NCBI RefSeq assembly: GCF_020091585.1
Contig: NZ_CP083583.1
Location: forward strand, 310,001-374,000
DNA: 64,000 nucleotides
From: Kovacikia minuta CCNUW1
Lineage (GTDB): Bacteria; Cyanobacteriota; Cyanobacteriia; Leptolyngbyales; Leptolyngbyaceae
Direction: 5' to 3'
In this document: positions 19,254 through 27,467 of the stretch, one piece after another
Numbering within the stretch: the first letter of the stretch is position 1
Layout: each line of letters begins with the position of its first letter
Program-made: the position numbers and the translations under genes
Notes under the pieces: generated by a model
Seen by the model: the letters and a program-made list of their open reading frames with translations, nothing else
Told to the model about the DNA's origin: nothing
The model's database searches: none

Positions 19254-19991
19254 ATGAATGATCTGATTTCTAGCTCCAGTTTCAGCCGTTGGAGTCAGCG
19301 GTTACAAGCAGCGGTTTTTTTGGGCGGGCGGGTGGTTTATCACCTGTTGACGGGCAAGGTCGATCGCCGGAATACCCTTGATCAAATGATTACCGTTGGC
19401 CCCGAATCATTGCTGATTGCACTGGTCATTTCCGGATCTATTGGCATGATCTTTACGATTCAGATTGCGCGGGAGTTCCTTAGACTGGGGGCAGGTAGTG
19501 CTGTCGGGGGAATTCTGGCGATCGCCCTGAGTCGGGAACTGGCTCCCGTTTTGACCGCAGTGGTGGTTGCGGGTCGGGTTGGATCTGCCTATGCCGCCGA
19601 AATTGGCACCATGCGCGTGACCGAACAAATCGATGCCCTCTATATGCTTAAGACCGATCCAGTGAACTATCTCGTCGTTCCCCGCGTTGTTGCCTGTTGT
19701 TTGATGATGCCAGCCCTCAGCATTCTGGCTCTGTTCACCGGAATGGCAGGTGGCGTCTTCATTTCCCAGGTTATGTTTGGCATTTCCGCACCTGTGTTTC
19801 TTGATTCTGCAAAAACACTGCTGGATGTTTGGGATATTTTGAGTGGACCCATTAAAGCCAGCGTGTTTGGTGCATTGATTGCCATCATCGGCTGTAGTTG
19901 GGGAATGACCACATCGGGGGGTGCCAAAGGAGTGGGACAATCAACCACCGCTTCTGGTCGTGACAGCCCTACTGGCAATCTTCATTACTGA
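19254..19991 (+). CDS. MlaE-family ABC permease (C-terminus frameshifted)
   Basis: A 245-residue membrane protein with MlaE hallmarks: a long N-terminal amphipathic helix, AREFLRLGAGSAVGG, then SRELAPVLTAVVVAGRVGSAYAAEIGTM and EQIDALYMLKTDPVNYLVVPRV. MlaE forms the membrane channel of a lipid transporter with an MlaF ATPase and MlaD substrate-binding protein; both are encoded on the opposite strand at 21312-23411. The expected C-terminus (VVTALLAIFITDFFLSW) is present in the next frame (about 19956-20060) but the annotated frame ends instead in SGRDSPTGNLHY. One extra G at about 19955-19957 explains this. Confidence 0.85.
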   Translation: MNDLISSSSFSRWSQRLQAAVFLGGRVVYHLLTGKVDRRNTLDQMITVGPESLLIALVISGSIGMIFTIQIAREFLRLGAGSAVGGILAIALSRELAPVLTAVVVAGRVGSAYAAEIGTMRVTEQIDALYMLKTDPVNYLVVPRVVACCLMMPALSILALFTGMAGGVFISQVMFGISAPVFLDSAKTLLDVWDILSGPIKASVFGALIAIIGCSWGMTTSGGAKGVGQSTTASGRDSPTGNLHY

Positions 19992-20049
19992 CTTTTTCCT
20001 CTCCTGGGTCATGTTTCAAGGCGTGGGGTCAGCAGGGCTAAAGGGATTC

Positions 20050-20190
20050 TCTTTTTAAGGGATAAAGGATAAGGGATAAAGGATAAGGGATAAAGGATAA
20101 GGGATAAAGGATAAGGGATAAAGGATAAGGGATAAAAGATAAAACAGTTTCTTTATCCTTCATCCTTTATCCTTCATCCTTTATCCTTCA
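20050..20190 (+). repeat. GGGATAAAGGATAA tandem repeat array
   Basis: A unit of 14 bases (GGATAAGGGATAAA) repeats about five to six times from about 20059 to 20145, then the complementary-like TTTATCCTTCATCC units follow to about 20188. The 3' end of the array codes the last residues (RVKDKG) of the WD40 lipoprotein on the minus strand. Confidence 0.75.
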
Positions 20191-21202
20191 CTCTCCACAC
20201 CCTCAACGTGCCATCGATGCCACTGCTAACCAGGGTTTTGCCATCAGGACTCATAGCCAGCGCAAGTACACGCTTTGCCATCAGGGTGTGAATCAGGCTT
20301 CCGGTTTGCAGGTTCCACAATTTGATGGTTTTATCTGCGCTGCCACTGGCAAGGGTTTGTCCATCCGGGCTGATGGCAAGCGATGTAACTGAATCTCGAT
20401 GGGCAGTTAAATCGTGGGTCAAGTCTGCCTTTTGCAGGCTCCAGATTTTGATTTTGCCATCGGCGCTACCCGTGACAAACTGTTGCTGGTCTGGACTGAA
20501 GGCGATCGCATAAACCGAGTCAGAAGCGGCAGGAAAGGTGCCGATCGCCCCTCCGCCATCCACCCGCCAAAATTTAACAATGCCATCGTAACTGCCACAG
20601 GCAACCTCTCCGTGGGCACCAAAGGCAACCGTATTCACAGAAGCACTACCGGTCAGGGTGCGGAGCAAATTTCCAGTTGTTGGATTCCAGAGCCTGACTG
20701 TCTTATCCCAACTACCACTGGCAAAGGTTTGACCATCCGAACTAAAAGCAACTGATTTGATACTGTGGGACTGCCCCGTGAGTGTCCGAATCGGTTTGCC
20801 GTTATTAACCTGCCAAAATTGAATCCTGCCGCTGGAGTCGCCACTGGCAAGAATTTCCCCATTGGGGCTAAACGCCAGCGAATCAACCGAAGTGGATTGG
20901 GTAAATGTTTTGATATTTTTACCCGTCTTTAAATCCCACAATCGTAGATTGCCATTCATGCTACCGCTGGCTAGAACTCGACCATCCGGGCTAATGGCAA
21001 GGGTGCGGACGGGATTGGCGTCCTTGTTGAAGGTGCGGCTGAGTTCAGCTTCTTTCCAGGGACTCGGAGCGGCATTTTGTTGAAGTGTGGTTGCAGCTTC
21101 AGTGCTTGAGGATACAGTGAAACGATCGCACCCTGAGATCGCCACGATCGTCATCCCTAGAAATGGAGCTAAAAGTTTGTGCATTAAATTGCTGAAAATC
21201 AA
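20174..21202 (-). CDS. WD40 repeat lipoprotein
   Basis: A 342-residue protein. The N-terminus has a signal and lipobox (GMTIVAISGC, Cys at about 25), so it is probably anchored to a membrane facing the periplasm. About seven WD40 blades follow from residue 65, each with LAFSPDG...LASGSADKTIKLW-type sequence, forming one beta propeller. It sits between the Mla permease gene (plus strand) and the Mla ATPase/MlaD genes (minus strand), so it may share their operon, 110 bases downstream of MlaD. The last residues come from the tandem repeat array. Function beyond scaffolding is unknown. Confidence 0.85.
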   Translation of the reverse strand: MIFSNLMHKLLAPFLGMTIVAISGCDRFTVSSSTEAATTLQQNAAPSPWKEAELSRTFNKDANPVRTLAISPDGRVLASGSMNGNLRLWDLKTGKNIKTFTQSTSVDSLAFSPNGEILASGDSSGRIQFWQVNNGKPIRTLTGQSHSIKSVAFSSDGQTFASGSWDKTVRLWNPTTGNLLRTLTGSASVNTVAFGAHGEVACGSYDGIVKFWRVDGGGAIGTFPAASDSVYAIAFSPDQQQFVTGSADGKIKIWSLQKADLTHDLTAHRDSVTSLAISPDGQTLASGSADKTIKLWNLQTGSLIHTLMAKRVLALAMSPDGKTLVSSGIDGTLRVWRVKDKG

Positions 21203-21311
21203 TCAATACCTCCTGTAAGGAGAGAGTTTTGAGTTTTAAGTTTTAAGTTTTGAATTGAACCTGATTTCTCGCTCCTGACTTCTGGCTCCTGACTCCCTCT
21301 CCTTTTTCCCT

Positions 21312-22619
21312 TTACCTTCTGGCTCCTGGCTCCTCGCTCCTGGGTTCTGCCTCCTGTCCTCCTGACTCTCTCTCCCACTTGTCCCCTTTCCCCTGCTCCA
21401 TCACCACAGGTACCTGAAGCAGGGTACCATTGGTTTCGGCTGGGGGAACAGGATTTTTGTCTAACTCGGCGGCGATCGGTTCCAGTTGTTGAGCAAGTTG
21501 GATTTGTTGTTGCAACTGTTGGGTCGAAGAAACGAGGTTGCTCAACCCTTTGATCAATTTTTGTAATCTTTCGCGGAACTCAGCACTTCCGGTTAATTCA
21601 TCCACATCGGTCGTGATTTTTTGGATATTTTGAAATACGGCACGGGCAGCATCCAGCGTTTGTTGAATCATCAACAGATTGCTGCGATCGCTGAGACCTT
21701 TAGAAATATCCCGCAGGTTTGCCGACGCTTCGGCGGCATTGGCAGAAAGCTTTTCCAGATTTCGGAATAATTCTCCTCGCCGAGCCTGTTCACTCACAGG
21801 AATGAAATTATCCAGGAGAATTCGCAGTTTGTCGCTCGATGCTTTGGTATTGTCCAGGGTGGCAATGATTGATCCCCGGTTGGCGACGAGCAATCCTCTA
21901 ATCTGAACGGACGTTAACCGGAGTTCTTTGGCGGCTAATCCAAATTCCTGGAAAGAAGTACCTGCGGCACCTTTTCCTGCACGTACATCCTGGCTCAATC
22001 CCGTGGCAGTTTCACTCAACTTGGCAATCTGCGCTAATGCGTTCGATGCGTTTTTAGTCACAGAGGTGACGTTGGCAGTAAATTCTGGGTCGGTCAGAAA
22101 ATTAGAAATTTTAAGCACCGATCGAATCAATTGATTCACATCTAATTTAGTTTCCCCTTGCAACCGTGCGCCGTTACAGATGATCTGGGTCGGGTCGCAG
22201 TTGGGATCGAGTGGTTTTGCCGCAATCTCTTCGGGTAGGTCTTGCAGGGGAGTCATGTCAATTGCCGTTTCGCCAATCAGCCCCGCCTGGTTCGCTTCAA
22301 TTCTGACGCTGCGGGGAATCACCAGATCCTCAGGAGCGATCGAAATCTTCAGCGCTACTCCCCTTGGCTGGAGCTTAACGCCAATCACTTCTCCGACCTG
22401 CACCCCCCGGTAGGAAACGGGGGTTCCGACTTTCATGCCACCTGCATTTGAGAATTCAACGATCGCCTCGTAGCTACGACCTCCTTTAAAGCCCCGTAAC
22501 CACAGGATCAGTAATCCCAATAGTCCGATTGCCAGCAACACAAACAAGCCCAACGTACTTTCTCGCCTGGATCGCGATCGTCGCATCCCCGTTCCAGAGG
22601 TCATTGCCTGTCTCCTCAA
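21312..22619 (-). CDS. MlaD-family lipid-transport substrate-binding protein
   Basis: A 435-residue protein with one N-terminal membrane anchor (TLGLFVLLAIGLLGLLILWL) followed by an MCE domain (EAIVEFSNAGGMKVGTPVSYRGVQVGEV) and a long helical region with Gln/Leu-rich coiled coil, as in cyanobacterial MlaD-like proteins that form a hexameric lipid conduit. It starts nine bases after the MlaF-like gene and is surely in its operon. The last ~20 residues (GGQEAEPRSEEPGARR) are Glu/Arg-rich and come from the short tandem repeats (GGAGCCAGGAGCC type) at about 21300-21360, so the C-terminus is probably a late addition. Confidence 0.88.
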   Translation of the reverse strand: MRRQAMTSGTGMRRSRSRRESTLGLFVLLAIGLLGLLILWLRGFKGGRSYEAIVEFSNAGGMKVGTPVSYRGVQVGEVIGVKLQPRGVALKISIAPEDLVIPRSVRIEANQAGLIGETAIDMTPLQDLPEEIAAKPLDPNCDPTQIICNGARLQGETKLDVNQLIRSVLKISNFLTDPEFTANVTSVTKNASNALAQIAKLSETATGLSQDVRAGKGAAGTSFQEFGLAAKELRLTSVQIRGLLVANRGSIIATLDNTKASSDKLRILLDNFIPVSEQARRGELFRNLEKLSANAAEASANLRDISKGLSDRSNLLMIQQTLDAARAVFQNIQKITTDVDELTGSAEFRERLQKLIKGLSNLVSSTQQLQQQIQLAQQLEPIAAELDKNPVPPAETNGTLLQVPVVMEQGKGDKWERESGGQEAEPRSEEPGARR

Positions 22620-22628
22620 TTTGTGTCG

Positions 22629-23411
22629 TTAACCTGCCGTTTGAATTGGTCCTTTAATACTTCCACTAAAGAATTGTTGAAGAATTGGATTATCGCTGCG
22701 GTATGCCTCCTCTCGTGAACCATCCCACTGTACCTTCCCCTGATATAGAAAGATAATCCGGTCAGCGGTACGGCGAATGGTGCTGTCCTGATGAGTGACA
22801 ACAGCGTAAGTACTATACCCTCCTTCAACGGTATGGAGTTGGCGAATCACATCTTCAATCATGGTGGACGCGATCGGATCTAGCCCAGCGGTAGGTTCGT
22901 CATAGAGCAACACCTCTGGTGTGTCTTTTGGATTCTCCGGATTTGAGATGATGGCACGGGCAAGACTAACCCGTTTCCGCATGCCGCCAGAGAGTTCTGC
23001 TGGGTAGAGATCTCCAGTTCCTGGCAAGCCCACCAGTTCTAGCTTTTGGTTCACCAATTCGCGAATTTCAGCGGCAGGTAATCGGGAATGTCGATAGAGC
23101 AAAAACCCAACATTTTGTTCCACGGTTAGGGAATCAAACAAAGCTGCCTGTTGAAATACCATTCCAATCCCGATCGGGTCTTCTGCATCCTCAATGGTTC
23201 CTTCCCGCAACTTTCCCTGAATGTAAATTTCCCCAGCATCAACAGCCTGTAACCCACAAATCACACGCAGAATGGTTGATTTCCCCGTTCCTGAGGGTCC
23301 CAGGACAGCGATCGCCTCTCCCTGGTAGATTGTTAAATCAACCGCGTCTAGAATGACCTGCTGACCAAACGTCAGGCTAACTCCCCTTAATTCAATCAAG
23401 GGCTTAGTCAT
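22629..23411 (-). CDS. MlaF-family ABC transporter ATPase
   Basis: A 260-residue ATPase. Walker A is GPSGTGKST near residue 39-47, the Q-loop VFQQAALFDSLTV, the signature LSGGMRKRVSLARAI and Walker B VLLYDEPTAGLDP. LSGGMRKR and AALFDSLTV are typical of the MlaF/Ttg2A group rather than of export ATPases. It powers lipid transfer with the MlaE-like permease (19254-19991) and MlaD-like protein next to it. Confidence 0.92.
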   Translation of the reverse strand: MTKPLIELRGVSLTFGQQVILDAVDLTIYQGEAIAVLGPSGTGKSTILRVICGLQAVDAGEIYIQGKLREGTIEDAEDPIGIGMVFQQAALFDSLTVEQNVGFLLYRHSRLPAAEIRELVNQKLELVGLPGTGDLYPAELSGGMRKRVSLARAIISNPENPKDTPEVLLYDEPTAGLDPIASTMIEDVIRQLHTVEGGYSTYAVVTHQDSTIRRTADRIIFLYQGKVQWDGSREEAYRSDNPILQQFFSGSIKGPIQTAG

Positions 23412-23555
23412 GAACTCGTCGCCTCGGAAGTACCCACAGTCCTAATAGCACACATTTAAGCTGCAAATCAATTCAGGCAGCGGGAGTAGGGAATTGGTTG
23501 CAACAACCCATTACCAGTCACCCATCACTTGCCCGCAACCTCTTCCCTGACACAT

Positions 23556-23585
23556 CAAAAACCCCAGGGGTATTTAACCTGGGGT
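23556..23585 (-). terminator. Rho-independent terminator on the minus strand
   Basis: On the minus strand ACCCCAGG pairs with CCTGGGGT (23561-23585) and runs into TTTTT. It would stop transcription from the small gene at 23714-24094 before the mlaF-like operon. Confidence 0.7.
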
Positions 23586-23617
23586 AAATCAATGATGTCT
23601 CAATCAAGCTTTATGCG

Positions 23618-23708
23618 AATGGCACTGAAATAAATTAGCTTAGATCCCCGACTTTTTTGAAAAAGTCGGGGATCTGGGTTAGCAGGATTGTTTTAAGTCA
23701 ATGCCATT
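23618..23708. repeat. 91-bp miniature inverted-repeat element, second copy
   Basis: Ends AATGGCACTGA (23618-23628) and TCAATGCCATT (23698-23708) are inverted with one mismatch. The core hairpin AGATCCCCGACTTTTT / AAAAAGTCGGGGATCT matches in design the element at 740-830. Same length. It abuts the stop of the 23714 gene. Confidence 0.7.
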
Positions 23709-23713
23709 TGGGT

Positions 23714-24094
23714 TTACGCTGCCTGTCTTTGATACGATTTGACAGTCTCAGACTTTGGAGGAGTTTTTCTGGTTCCTTCACTGGTGTGAAGGGCAGCCAG
23801 GGCAGCGATCATTTCGGCTTGTTTGAGATGTTTGTTTTTGCCATGGGCATTCCGCCATTTTATTCCCACCCGTTGACACTGCTGACGCAGGTGCTCTACA
23901 GAAGGGAGCTTTGGTTTTGGGTTTAAGGCTGGAATCTGTTCCTGAACCCTGGGTTGGGTTGGAGCAGAACCCGGAGCAACCCAGCGGGCGGATTGGTGCA
24001 ACCGACGATGGGCATAAACTGCAAACGAACCTGCGAGATAGCTAAAGCCAAATAGTTCTACGGCAACGGTTGCCTGCGTGAAAATTTCTTGCAT
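23714..24094 (-). CDS. Small membrane-anchored protein with a C-terminal basic helical domain
   Basis: A 126-residue protein. One hydrophobic N-terminal helix (TVAVELFGFSYLAGSFAVY) is followed by a Pro-rich linker and a C-terminal basic segment (LRQQCQRVGIKWRNAHGKNK, then HLKQAEMIAALA) that looks like a small SAP/HeH-type helix-extended-helix and recurs in cyanobacterial proteins as I recall. The segment could bind nucleic acid or a partner; this is inference. Function unknown. Confidence 0.6.
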   Translation of the reverse strand: MQEIFTQATVAVELFGFSYLAGSFAVYAHRRLHQSARWVAPGSAPTQPRVQEQIPALNPKPKLPSVEHLRQQCQRVGIKWRNAHGKNKHLKQAEMIAALAALHTSEGTRKTPPKSETVKSYQRQAA

Positions 24095-24192
24095 TGTAAA
24101 AGACTCCTAAGAAGTGTCCCAGGCGTTGAAGCGGGTGCTTGGGGTAAGTGCCGATCTCAGAAAGCGCATAGATTTAGACAAAAATCAGTTAT

Positions 24193-24313
24193 CTGAGATT
24201 TTGCAGCAGTCTCAGAAACCGGGTTTCTTGCGAGAATCAATGCGTGAAACCCTTGATATTTGGTTTAGAAACCCGGTTTCTCTACCCTTTTTGAGAATGG
24301 TGCAAGATGTGAG
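24193..24313. repeat. Miniature inverted-repeat element (AGAAACCGGGTTTCT family)
   Basis: Left arm CTGAGATTTTGCAGCAGTCT plus AGAAACCGGGTTTCT; right arm AGAAACCCGGTTTCT plus TGAGAATGGTGCAAGAT. It is nearly identical to the element at 52052-52180 (I see two or three differences over 120 bases), so one has moved recently. Confidence 0.7.
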
Positions 24314-24455
24314 TTATGCCAATTTTAGAAGCTGTTTGAGAATTGGAGATATTAAATTTGAAGAAAATCTGTAAAGTTTCTTTTACAAGATGGAGAGACG
24401 TGGTGAAAAAGAATTCCATCGGAACCCTTTGATGGCTAGTAGCTGCTAACCAATA

Positions 24456-25253
24456 CAAGATTCTCCGTGTTCTCTCACTTTTTGGTTCAAATGGATGGGA
24501 TCTGGGAGTTGACGATCGCTTCAGAGTTGTCTGGCTAAGACCAGAATCTCCGCATCTCCTCACCTGTTCAGTCCGGTTCCTGGTTTCCTCCATTAATATT
24601 GGTTGTCTCAGGTTCAGTCTTTGGGTCGTCAACCTGCCCTAGAACCTGGGATTGCGGGCTTGGGCTGTAAGACAACCGTCTCCGTATTCTGTCACTATTG
24701 TCTTAGAGCACCCCACCCACATCTGACTGTAGAAAGAATTGAATCTGAGACAGCTATCTCTGTATCCAGTCACCTCCCGGTTGGGAAGAAAAAACCAGCT
24801 ATTTTTTCGGAATCTGAGACGAATATCTCCGTATCCTATCATTTGGTAAGGGAGAGCCTCGGCACCAAAACCATGAAGCTGCTTTTGCCTGGGCACCAAT
24901 TGGTCTTAATCAAGCCAATAAACCTCTCCAGTTTTTGGAAAAAGTCGAAGACCTGGAGTTGAGACCACAATCTCCGTGTCTTATCACTATGATGGGGTCG
25001 AGAGGATTCCCTACAGAGCTATTTAGAAAATCCTAAAATCCCTATTTAACAGGGATTGCAAGGGATTTTTCTGTTTATAGCGATGGGATCAATCATTGTC
25101 TTTTAGGGGAGGGGATGATTGTCTTGCCTGAAATACTCTCCCAAAAATCTTTCAAACCTTGTCTTCAAGCGGAGTTGGACTAAAGACAACCTGCTCCAGA
25201 TCGGCTCACTGGTTTATCCGTATAGGGACACTAAACGTTCCGCATCCGGTCAC
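24456..25253 (+). repeat. Iteron-like array of about eight degenerate repeats
   Basis: A motif close to ATCTCCGTATCCTGTCAC recurs at about 24461-24478, 24545-24562, 24678-24695, 24756-24773, 24825-24842, 24970-24987, 25192-25209 (weak) and 25237-25253, all on the plus strand. Most copies are preceded by GAGAC or AAGAC about five bases upstream. Spacing varies from 44 to about 220 bases. No good gene lies in the stretch. It precedes the primase-like gene and resembles the binding sites of a replication initiator or regulator. Confidence 0.6.
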
Positions 25254-25308
25254 CCGTGGAATCTGGATGTGTTGCCAGGTATGACTTCTGGGGTTATGAG
25301 ACTGCTCT

Positions 25309-25352
25309 GATCAGTCTGATTAGACTGATCGTCTCAAACATAGGCTTGAGAC
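25309..25352. promoter_or_regulatory. Two adjacent perfect palindromes upstream of the primase-like gene
   Basis: GATCAGTC/GACTGATC (arms at 25309-25316 and 25323-25330) is followed directly by GTCTCAA/TTGAGAC (25331-25337 and 25346-25352). They end 13 bases before the probable ATG at 25365. TGAGAC is also part of the upstream iteron-like repeats. This looks like an operator. Confidence 0.55.
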
Positions 25353-25395
25353 AAATTTGGCAAAATGACCGCGACACGGATTTGAATGTCAGGAG

Positions 25396-27213
25396 TTGGG
25401 TATCGTCGTCGCTGTTGCCACGGGAAAGTTTTGCTACATACAGGAGTGGGAGGATGATTTCCTCGCGCTCTTTCCCCATCGGTACGACTATATCTATGCG
25501 GAACATCCTGAACCCGGACAACCCCCTGCCTGGCAAACAGAACGTCGTTATCCCCTTGCTGATCGCATTCTGGCTCAAGGGGATTATCTTTATGGGGTGC
25601 GCTTTGGTGAGCAAACAAACTATTGTCTATTGGATATTGATATCGGTAGTTCCTACCATCCAAAACAAGATCGGCTGGCGATCGCCCGTATCCTTGCTGC
25701 AATAGAGCCGCTGGGTTTAGTGAGTCCGGTTATTTGTACGTCCAGTTATAGTCAGGGGCTGCATCTCTATTTCCCCTTTGAAGTACCTCAACGGTGTAAT
25801 GAAATTGCAGCGGCTGTTGAAACTGTATTAAATCGAGCAGGTTTTCGTCTGCTTCCTGGGCAGCTTGAACTGTTTCCTAATTCCCGACCTTATCTTTCTA
25901 AAGACAATCCCGGTCTATTGAATGCCCATCGGTTACCGATGCAGGCGGGTTCCTATTTGCTGAATCAGGATTTGCAACCCATCGGTTGTTACCAACATCA
26001 ATTTGTTCAATCCTGGAAGTTTGCTCAAGATCGGAACCATTGTGTTAGTAGAAAGAATCTACGGCGGTTCGTCAAACCATTCTGGCAGCGAAGCCATCGT
26101 GTATCGGGTCGGGCTGAGAAATTTATGCAGGATTTGAACGCAGAGATTGAACTGGGTTGGACAGGGCATGGACAAACAAACCGATTGTTAGGACGAATTG
26201 CCATGCGAACCTATGTCTTCCATCACATTCTATTTGGGGGAGAACCGCTAGAAGGACAGGCGTTGGTACAGGCGATTGTCATAACTGCACGATCGCTACC
26301 GGGTTACCACGAGTGGTGCCGTCACCAACACGAAATTGAGACACGAGCTGAGGAATGGGCAAGGTGTGTTGAAAACAGTCATTACTTTCACTTTGGAGTG
26401 GGTAAGAAAGGTAAGAGCGAGACAAAGGAGAAATCTCCAGCAAGCCTGACTGAGCAAAAACCACTCAGTTGGAATCAACAGCGTTCTCAGGAAACCCGTG
26501 AACGGATTCGGCAAGCGATCGCTGGCTTGCTCGAAAAAAATATTCTTCCAGCCAGTCCAACTGCGCGATTTCGTATGCTGACTAGTTATGGAATTGGTGG
26601 AGCTTCACTGTATCGTCACCGGGATCTCTGGCACCCTGCATCGATTTCTGAAGCTTCTCCGGAGCGCTCCGAGGAACCTGTGGAAAACTTTTCAGGTTCA
26701 AAAATGATCCCTTTATCAATCGAGTCGCCCATAGCGGACTCGATTGATAAAAGTGCTACAAGCTTATTGAATGGGAATGATAGTAATCATCCACCCAGTA
26801 AGAATCTTCAGGGTTTTCCAAAACCTACCACCACGGCTGTGGCTGGTAATTGCTCAAACAACCGTGATGGTGGTAGCTCTGCTTCAGGTAATTTGCCAAA
26901 TAATTTGCTGAGCTACTCTTCTATTCCGCCTGAATTACTGAAAGGTATCGGCTATGTGAAGCAAGTATTGATCACGATTGAGCAGTGGCGGAAGCGCGAT
27001 CGGGAAGTGGGGAAACACGCTAAAACCGAAGTAGAGCGATGTCGGCAGGAAGCCAATCGAGTTGCCTATATCGATCGAATGAGGCAGTATTGGGTATCGG
27101 GTGATCCAATCTTGATGAATGAAGCTAAACAGGTGGCGCTGTTCAATCCTGAAATTTTGAACAGCGCGGTAAGTTTAGATATGTTATCGCAGAAGGAAAC
27201 CGGAAGCGGTTAG
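25396..27213 (+). CDS. Primase-polymerase-like (AEP-type) replication protein
   Basis: A 605-residue frame from TTG 25396. The true start is probably ATG 25365, one frame off: deleting one T near 25380 gives MTATRIECQELGIVVAV, a continuous N-terminus. AEP-type motifs: D80-I-D82 in YCLLDIDIGSSYHP, the SxGxHxY motif in SSYSQGLHLYFPF (His123), and LELFPNS...NAHRLPMQ. Then come a basic region and a helix-turn-helix-like segment (RFRMLTSYGIGGASLYRHRDLW, about 395-417). These suggest a plasmid-type primase or replication initiator. The C-terminal third is low complexity with repeats. Domain calls are from motifs only. Confidence 0.65.
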   Translation: MGIVVAVATGKFCYIQEWEDDFLALFPHRYDYIYAEHPEPGQPPAWQTERRYPLADRILAQGDYLYGVRFGEQTNYCLLDIDIGSSYHPKQDRLAIARILAAIEPLGLVSPVICTSSYSQGLHLYFPFEVPQRCNEIAAAVETVLNRAGFRLLPGQLELFPNSRPYLSKDNPGLLNAHRLPMQAGSYLLNQDLQPIGCYQHQFVQSWKFAQDRNHCVSRKNLRRFVKPFWQRSHRVSGRAEKFMQDLNAEIELGWTGHGQTNRLLGRIAMRTYVFHHILFGGEPLEGQALVQAIVITARSLPGYHEWCRHQHEIETRAEEWARCVENSHYFHFGVGKKGKSETKEKSPASLTEQKPLSWNQQRSQETRERIRQAIAGLLEKNILPASPTARFRMLTSYGIGGASLYRHRDLWHPASISEASPERSEEPVENFSGSKMIPLSIESPIADSIDKSATSLLNGNDSNHPPSKNLQGFPKPTTTAVAGNCSNNRDGGSSASGNLPNNLLSYSSIPPELLKGIGYVKQVLITIEQWRKRDREVGKHAKTEVERCRQEANRVAYIDRMRQYWVSGDPILMNEAKQVALFNPEILNSAVSLDMLSQKETGSG

Positions 27214-27467
27214 GATCCGAATGGATGCTACTATCGGTTTGATCAACCAAGTCGAGTTGGCAAAGTAAGTCAAGCATTGCTGACAGATGTGAAACTGATT
27301 GAACGGAGTAACTCGTAGAAAGTTCAACTGTCATCAGAAGGATAAAAGAAATTGAGATAACATCTCCTTCTTTGTATAGATTCCTAATCACAACCAAAAA
27401 TTATGTATCTGTTCACCAAATTGACGCATAAAATTGATGACAACAATTCGTTTTTAGGTACTTAGAA

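Noticed and set aside
19407..19940. 177-codon minus-strand frame opposite the MlaE-like gene
   Set aside because: It is Asn/His/Gly-rich, the pattern of an antisense shadow of a conserved membrane protein.
24603..24962. A 119-codon plus-strand frame in the repeat-rich gap
   Set aside because: It runs through several copies of the iteron-like motif, has no ribosome site and a chance-like composition.
24456..25253. CRISPR-like regular repeats
   Set aside because: The motifs are short, degenerate and unevenly spaced, with no cas genes; iteron-like is a better description.
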